22,661 nt of DNA. It comes from a virus. A program made the translations under genes and the position numbers. Below the pieces are notes generated by a model, which was given only the letters and a program-made list of their open reading frames with translations, was not told the origin of the DNA and made no database searches. Below, one piece after another: positions 21,489-22,661 of the stretch (its first letter is position 1; every line of letters begins with the position of its first letter). The stretch is from the IMG/VR virus record IMGVR_UViG_3300004369_000164, positions 1 to 22,661 of that record; one strand, written 5' to 3'.

Positions 21489-22071
21489 AACTACTGCAAA
21501 AACTTCTTCACCAAAACCAAAAGTAATTTCTCAAGCAATTCCAGATCTTCCTGCTAATCCTTTTTTGTTTGAAGTTCTTGGTATTGTAAACAAACAACGG
21601 AGTGCTGCAAAAAAGGTCGAAGCACTCAAAAAATTTGAACATCCTGCATTGAAAGCAATTTTCATCTGGAACTTTGATGAAACTGTAATCTCAGTTCTTC
21701 CTCCTGGGGATGTTCCTTATGCAGCAGTTGATGAGATGGATTCGTTTAAAGGAACTTTAACTGAAAAAATTGCTGATGCTGTAAACAAGATGGAAGAACT
21801 TGGTTCTAGTTCTCTTGGATCTCAAGACCAGGGTAGATCATCTATCCGTAAAGAATATCAAAAGTTTTATAATTTTGTGAAAGGTGGTAACGATGGACTA
21901 AGTTCTCTTCGCAGAGAGACGATGTTTATCAATATTCTTCAAGGACTCCACCCACTGGAAGCAGAAATCATTGTTCTTACAAAAGATAAAAGGCTTACGG
22001 AAAAATATAAACTTACAAAAGAAATAGTTTCGGAAGCATATCCTGATATTAAGTGGGGGAATCGTTCTTGA
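21448..22071 (+). CDS. Conserved T4-like phage protein of unknown function (DUF6433-like)
   Basis: The 207-residue product starts with a lysine/threonine-rich, low-complexity leader (MTTKSTTTKKTTSKTTAKTS) followed by a conserved globular part from about residue 32: NPFLFEVLGIVNKQRSAAKK, ALKAIFIWNFDETVISVLPP, then YNFVKGGNDGLSSLRRETMF, LHPLEAEIIVLTKDK and SEAYPDIKWGNRS. I recall this as a family shared by T4-like phages of marine bacteria, probably DUF6433; the number should be checked. No enzyme is known for it. The ATG at 21448 is preferred; a TTG four codons earlier is possible. It overlaps the membrane-protein gene by 41 bases. Confidence 0.75.
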   Translation: MTTKSTTTKKTTSKTTAKTSSPKPKVISQAIPDLPANPFLFEVLGIVNKQRSAAKKVEALKKFEHPALKAIFIWNFDETVISVLPPGDVPYAAVDEMDSFKGTLTEKIADAVNKMEELGSSSLGSQDQGRSSIRKEYQKFYNFVKGGNDGLSSLRRETMFINILQGLHPLEAEIIVLTKDKRLTEKYKLTKEIVSEAYPDIKWGNRS

Positions 22072-22072
22072 T

Positions 22073-22339
22073 ATGGGAAAGGGTATTAATATTATTCATA
22101 CAAACTGTGACCCTTCTCTTGCCGAAGATAGGAGTCTCCCACGAGATTCTTATCTTGTAACCTATGGAGATAATGGTGAACAAAAGCATGATGTTGTTCA
22201 AGGTCTTCAAGTAGATATTTTTGATCAATATTGGGACAAATATCGTGATTTTAGGGGAATGAAATGGACAAATGGAACAGTCAACCCAAAGTCTTGGGGA
22301 TTTGTCGCATCACAAGGTAAAAAGGGAAAAGGAAAATAA
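22073..22339 (+). CDS. Conserved-looking small protein of unknown function (88 aa)
   Basis: The start lies one base after the previous stop. The product reads MGKGINIIHTNCDPSLAEDR, DSYLVTYGDNGEQKHDVVQG, DIFDQYWDKYRDFRGMKWTN, and ends in a lysine/glycine tail (SQGKKGKGK). The aromatic, charged centre looks like a folded small domain, and the basic end may touch nucleic acid. I do not recognise a named family. It is the last gene of this unit: its TAA stop forms the first base of the hairpin at 22339-22360, and a strong promoter follows. Confidence 0.68.
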   Translation: MGKGINIIHTNCDPSLAEDRSLPRDSYLVTYGDNGEQKHDVVQGLQVDIFDQYWDKYRDFRGMKWTNGTVNPKSWGFVASQGKKGKGK

Positions 22340-22360
22340 ACTGTAACAAAAGTTACAGTT
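22339..22360 (+). terminator. Hairpin, possible terminator or RNA end
   Basis: AACTGTAAC at 22339-22347 pairs perfectly with GTTACAGTT at 22352-22360 around an AAAA loop. The stem is AT-rich and has no T-run after it, so it may be a weak terminator, a transcript-stabilising hairpin or a protein-binding palindrome. It sits exactly between a stop codon and a promoter. Confidence 0.55.
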
Positions 22361-22364
22361 ATGC

Positions 22365-22393
22365 TTGACTATATAGAATGTAAGGTCTATAAT
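22365..22393 (+). promoter_or_regulatory. Near-consensus sigma-70 promoter (probable early promoter)
   Basis: TTGACT at 22365-22370 (5 of 6), a 17-base spacer, and a perfect TATAAT at 22388-22393. This is the best host-type promoter in the window. Transcription would begin near 22400, immediately upstream of ATG 22412, and host sigma-70 recognition suggests early expression. Confidence 0.85.
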
Positions 22394-22411
22394 GACCACA
22401 CGTTCATCCAC

Positions 22412-22612
22412 ATGTTAGCACTATTGCTGGCATTCACCCTTGCCCATCATGATGATAGTTCACCCTATGGGTGGCACATGTCATGTGAAGAGTGGTTAAA
22501 ACAATCTATTGAAATCCAACAGGATCCAAACCTTGACTTTCGTGCCAAGAGGAACCTAATTGGATACCTTAGATCAAAAGTACCAGGTGAATGTAACCAA
22601 GTGTTAACATAG
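22412..22612 (+). CDS. Small putative exported protein (66 aa)
   Basis: The product reads MLALLLAFTLAHHDDSSPYG, W21-H-M-S-C25-EEWLKQSIEI, then RAKRNLIGYLRSKVPGEC. The first eleven residues are hydrophobic like a short signal peptide or membrane anchor but lack an N-terminal positive charge, and two cysteines remain in the mature part. The start is set by the promoter: transcription near 22400 excludes the in-frame ATG at 22361. Only about 12 bases separate the transcript start from the ATG and no ribosome site is seen, so translation may be leaderless-like, or the later in-frame ATG at 22478 may be used. The stop codon is inside the structured element that follows. Function unknown. Confidence 0.62.
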   Translation: MLALLLAFTLAHHDDSSPYGWHMSCEEWLKQSIEIQQDPNLDFRAKRNLIGYLRSKVPGECNQVLT

Positions 22613-22653
22613 GACGCAAGTAAGTCGCGGAACGGAGCGTTCATCCTATGTTA
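22605..22653 (+). ncRNA. Candidate structured RNA element at the end of a short early transcript
   Basis: TAACATAGGA at 22605-22614 is perfectly complementary to TCCTATGTTA at 22644-22653 (10 base pairs). Inside, CGC (22615-22617) can pair with GCG (22637-22639), leaving a GC-rich loop of 19 bases (AAGTAAGTCGCGGAACGGA). The core is far richer in G and C than its surroundings, as structured RNAs in AT-rich genomes often are. It overlaps the stop codon of the upstream gene. I have an uncertain memory of this core recurring between cyanophage genes, but I cannot assign it to a named RNA family. Confidence 0.5.
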
Positions 22654-22661
22654 TCATTAGC

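Noticed and set aside
1-22661. Transfer RNA genes, integrase, toxin-antitoxin or defence genes
   Set aside because: I looked for cloverleaf-like sequence, recombinase motifs and typical paired small genes and found none that I could support.

Overview
The window looks like part of the genome of a lytic, T4-like marine cyanophage (a myovirus of Synechococcus or Prochlorococcus). The evidence is AT-rich DNA; tightly packed genes that overlap at start and stop codons; a long run of tail and fibre genes with the major-tropism-determinant-type N-terminus (RRGTTAEH...EGEV...VHDG) and the tail-collar C-terminus (...YALAFIMRTS); repeated T4-type late-promoter motifs (ATAAATA) a short, constant distance before structural genes; and a small glutaredoxin and accessory genes at the right edge. 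I saw no bacterial housekeeping gene, rRNA, CRISPR array or insertion sequence. I could run no database search, so family names come from motif recognition.

Left part (1-2870): the tail end of an unidentified gene, a 49-residue cysteine-rich protein, a free-standing HNH endonuclease, then three virion-type proteins (656-994, 991-1698, 1739-2809), closed by a Rho-independent terminator at 2842-2867. Middle-left (2890-8465): a small unknown protein translationally coupled to a 1734-residue fibre-like protein. Its first half is built from eight alternating units of about 130 residues, with blocks up to 76 bases identical between units.

Middle (8500-13895): a receptor-binding cassette. Four consecutive genes start with the same Mtd-like domain but carry different C-termini: collar, collar, a beta-rich presumed head domain, and a polyglycine adhesin domain. 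The polyglycine gene is followed at once by a gene of the phage tail assembly chaperone type. A lone minus-strand gene (13890-14531) encodes a DxD glycosyltransferase-like protein. Then come a 62-residue stand-alone Mtd-like domain (14613-14801) and a 1702-residue virion protein (14845-19953) that carries repeated modules of about 65 residues.

Right part (19974-22661): a strong terminator whose loop contains the -35 box of a sigma-70-like promoter, which would drive a second, related glycosyltransferase-like gene. After it come a glutaredoxin, a small basic protein, a small membrane protein, a conserved phage protein of unknown function and another small protein. The unit ends in a hairpin. 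Directly after the hairpin is a near-consensus sigma-70 promoter (TTGACT-17-TATAAT) for a 66-residue putative exported protein, whose stop codon lies inside a predicted structured element at the window edge.

Taken together, the middle encodes the virion's adsorption apparatus under late promoters. The two glycosyltransferase-like genes and the last small gene appear to have separate host-type promoters and are probably expressed on a different schedule. The most interesting parts are the repeat-built giant fibre, the five-member Mtd-domain family with shuffled C-termini, the paired glycosyltransferase-like genes around a giant tail gene, the terminator-embedded promoter, and the structured element at the right edge.
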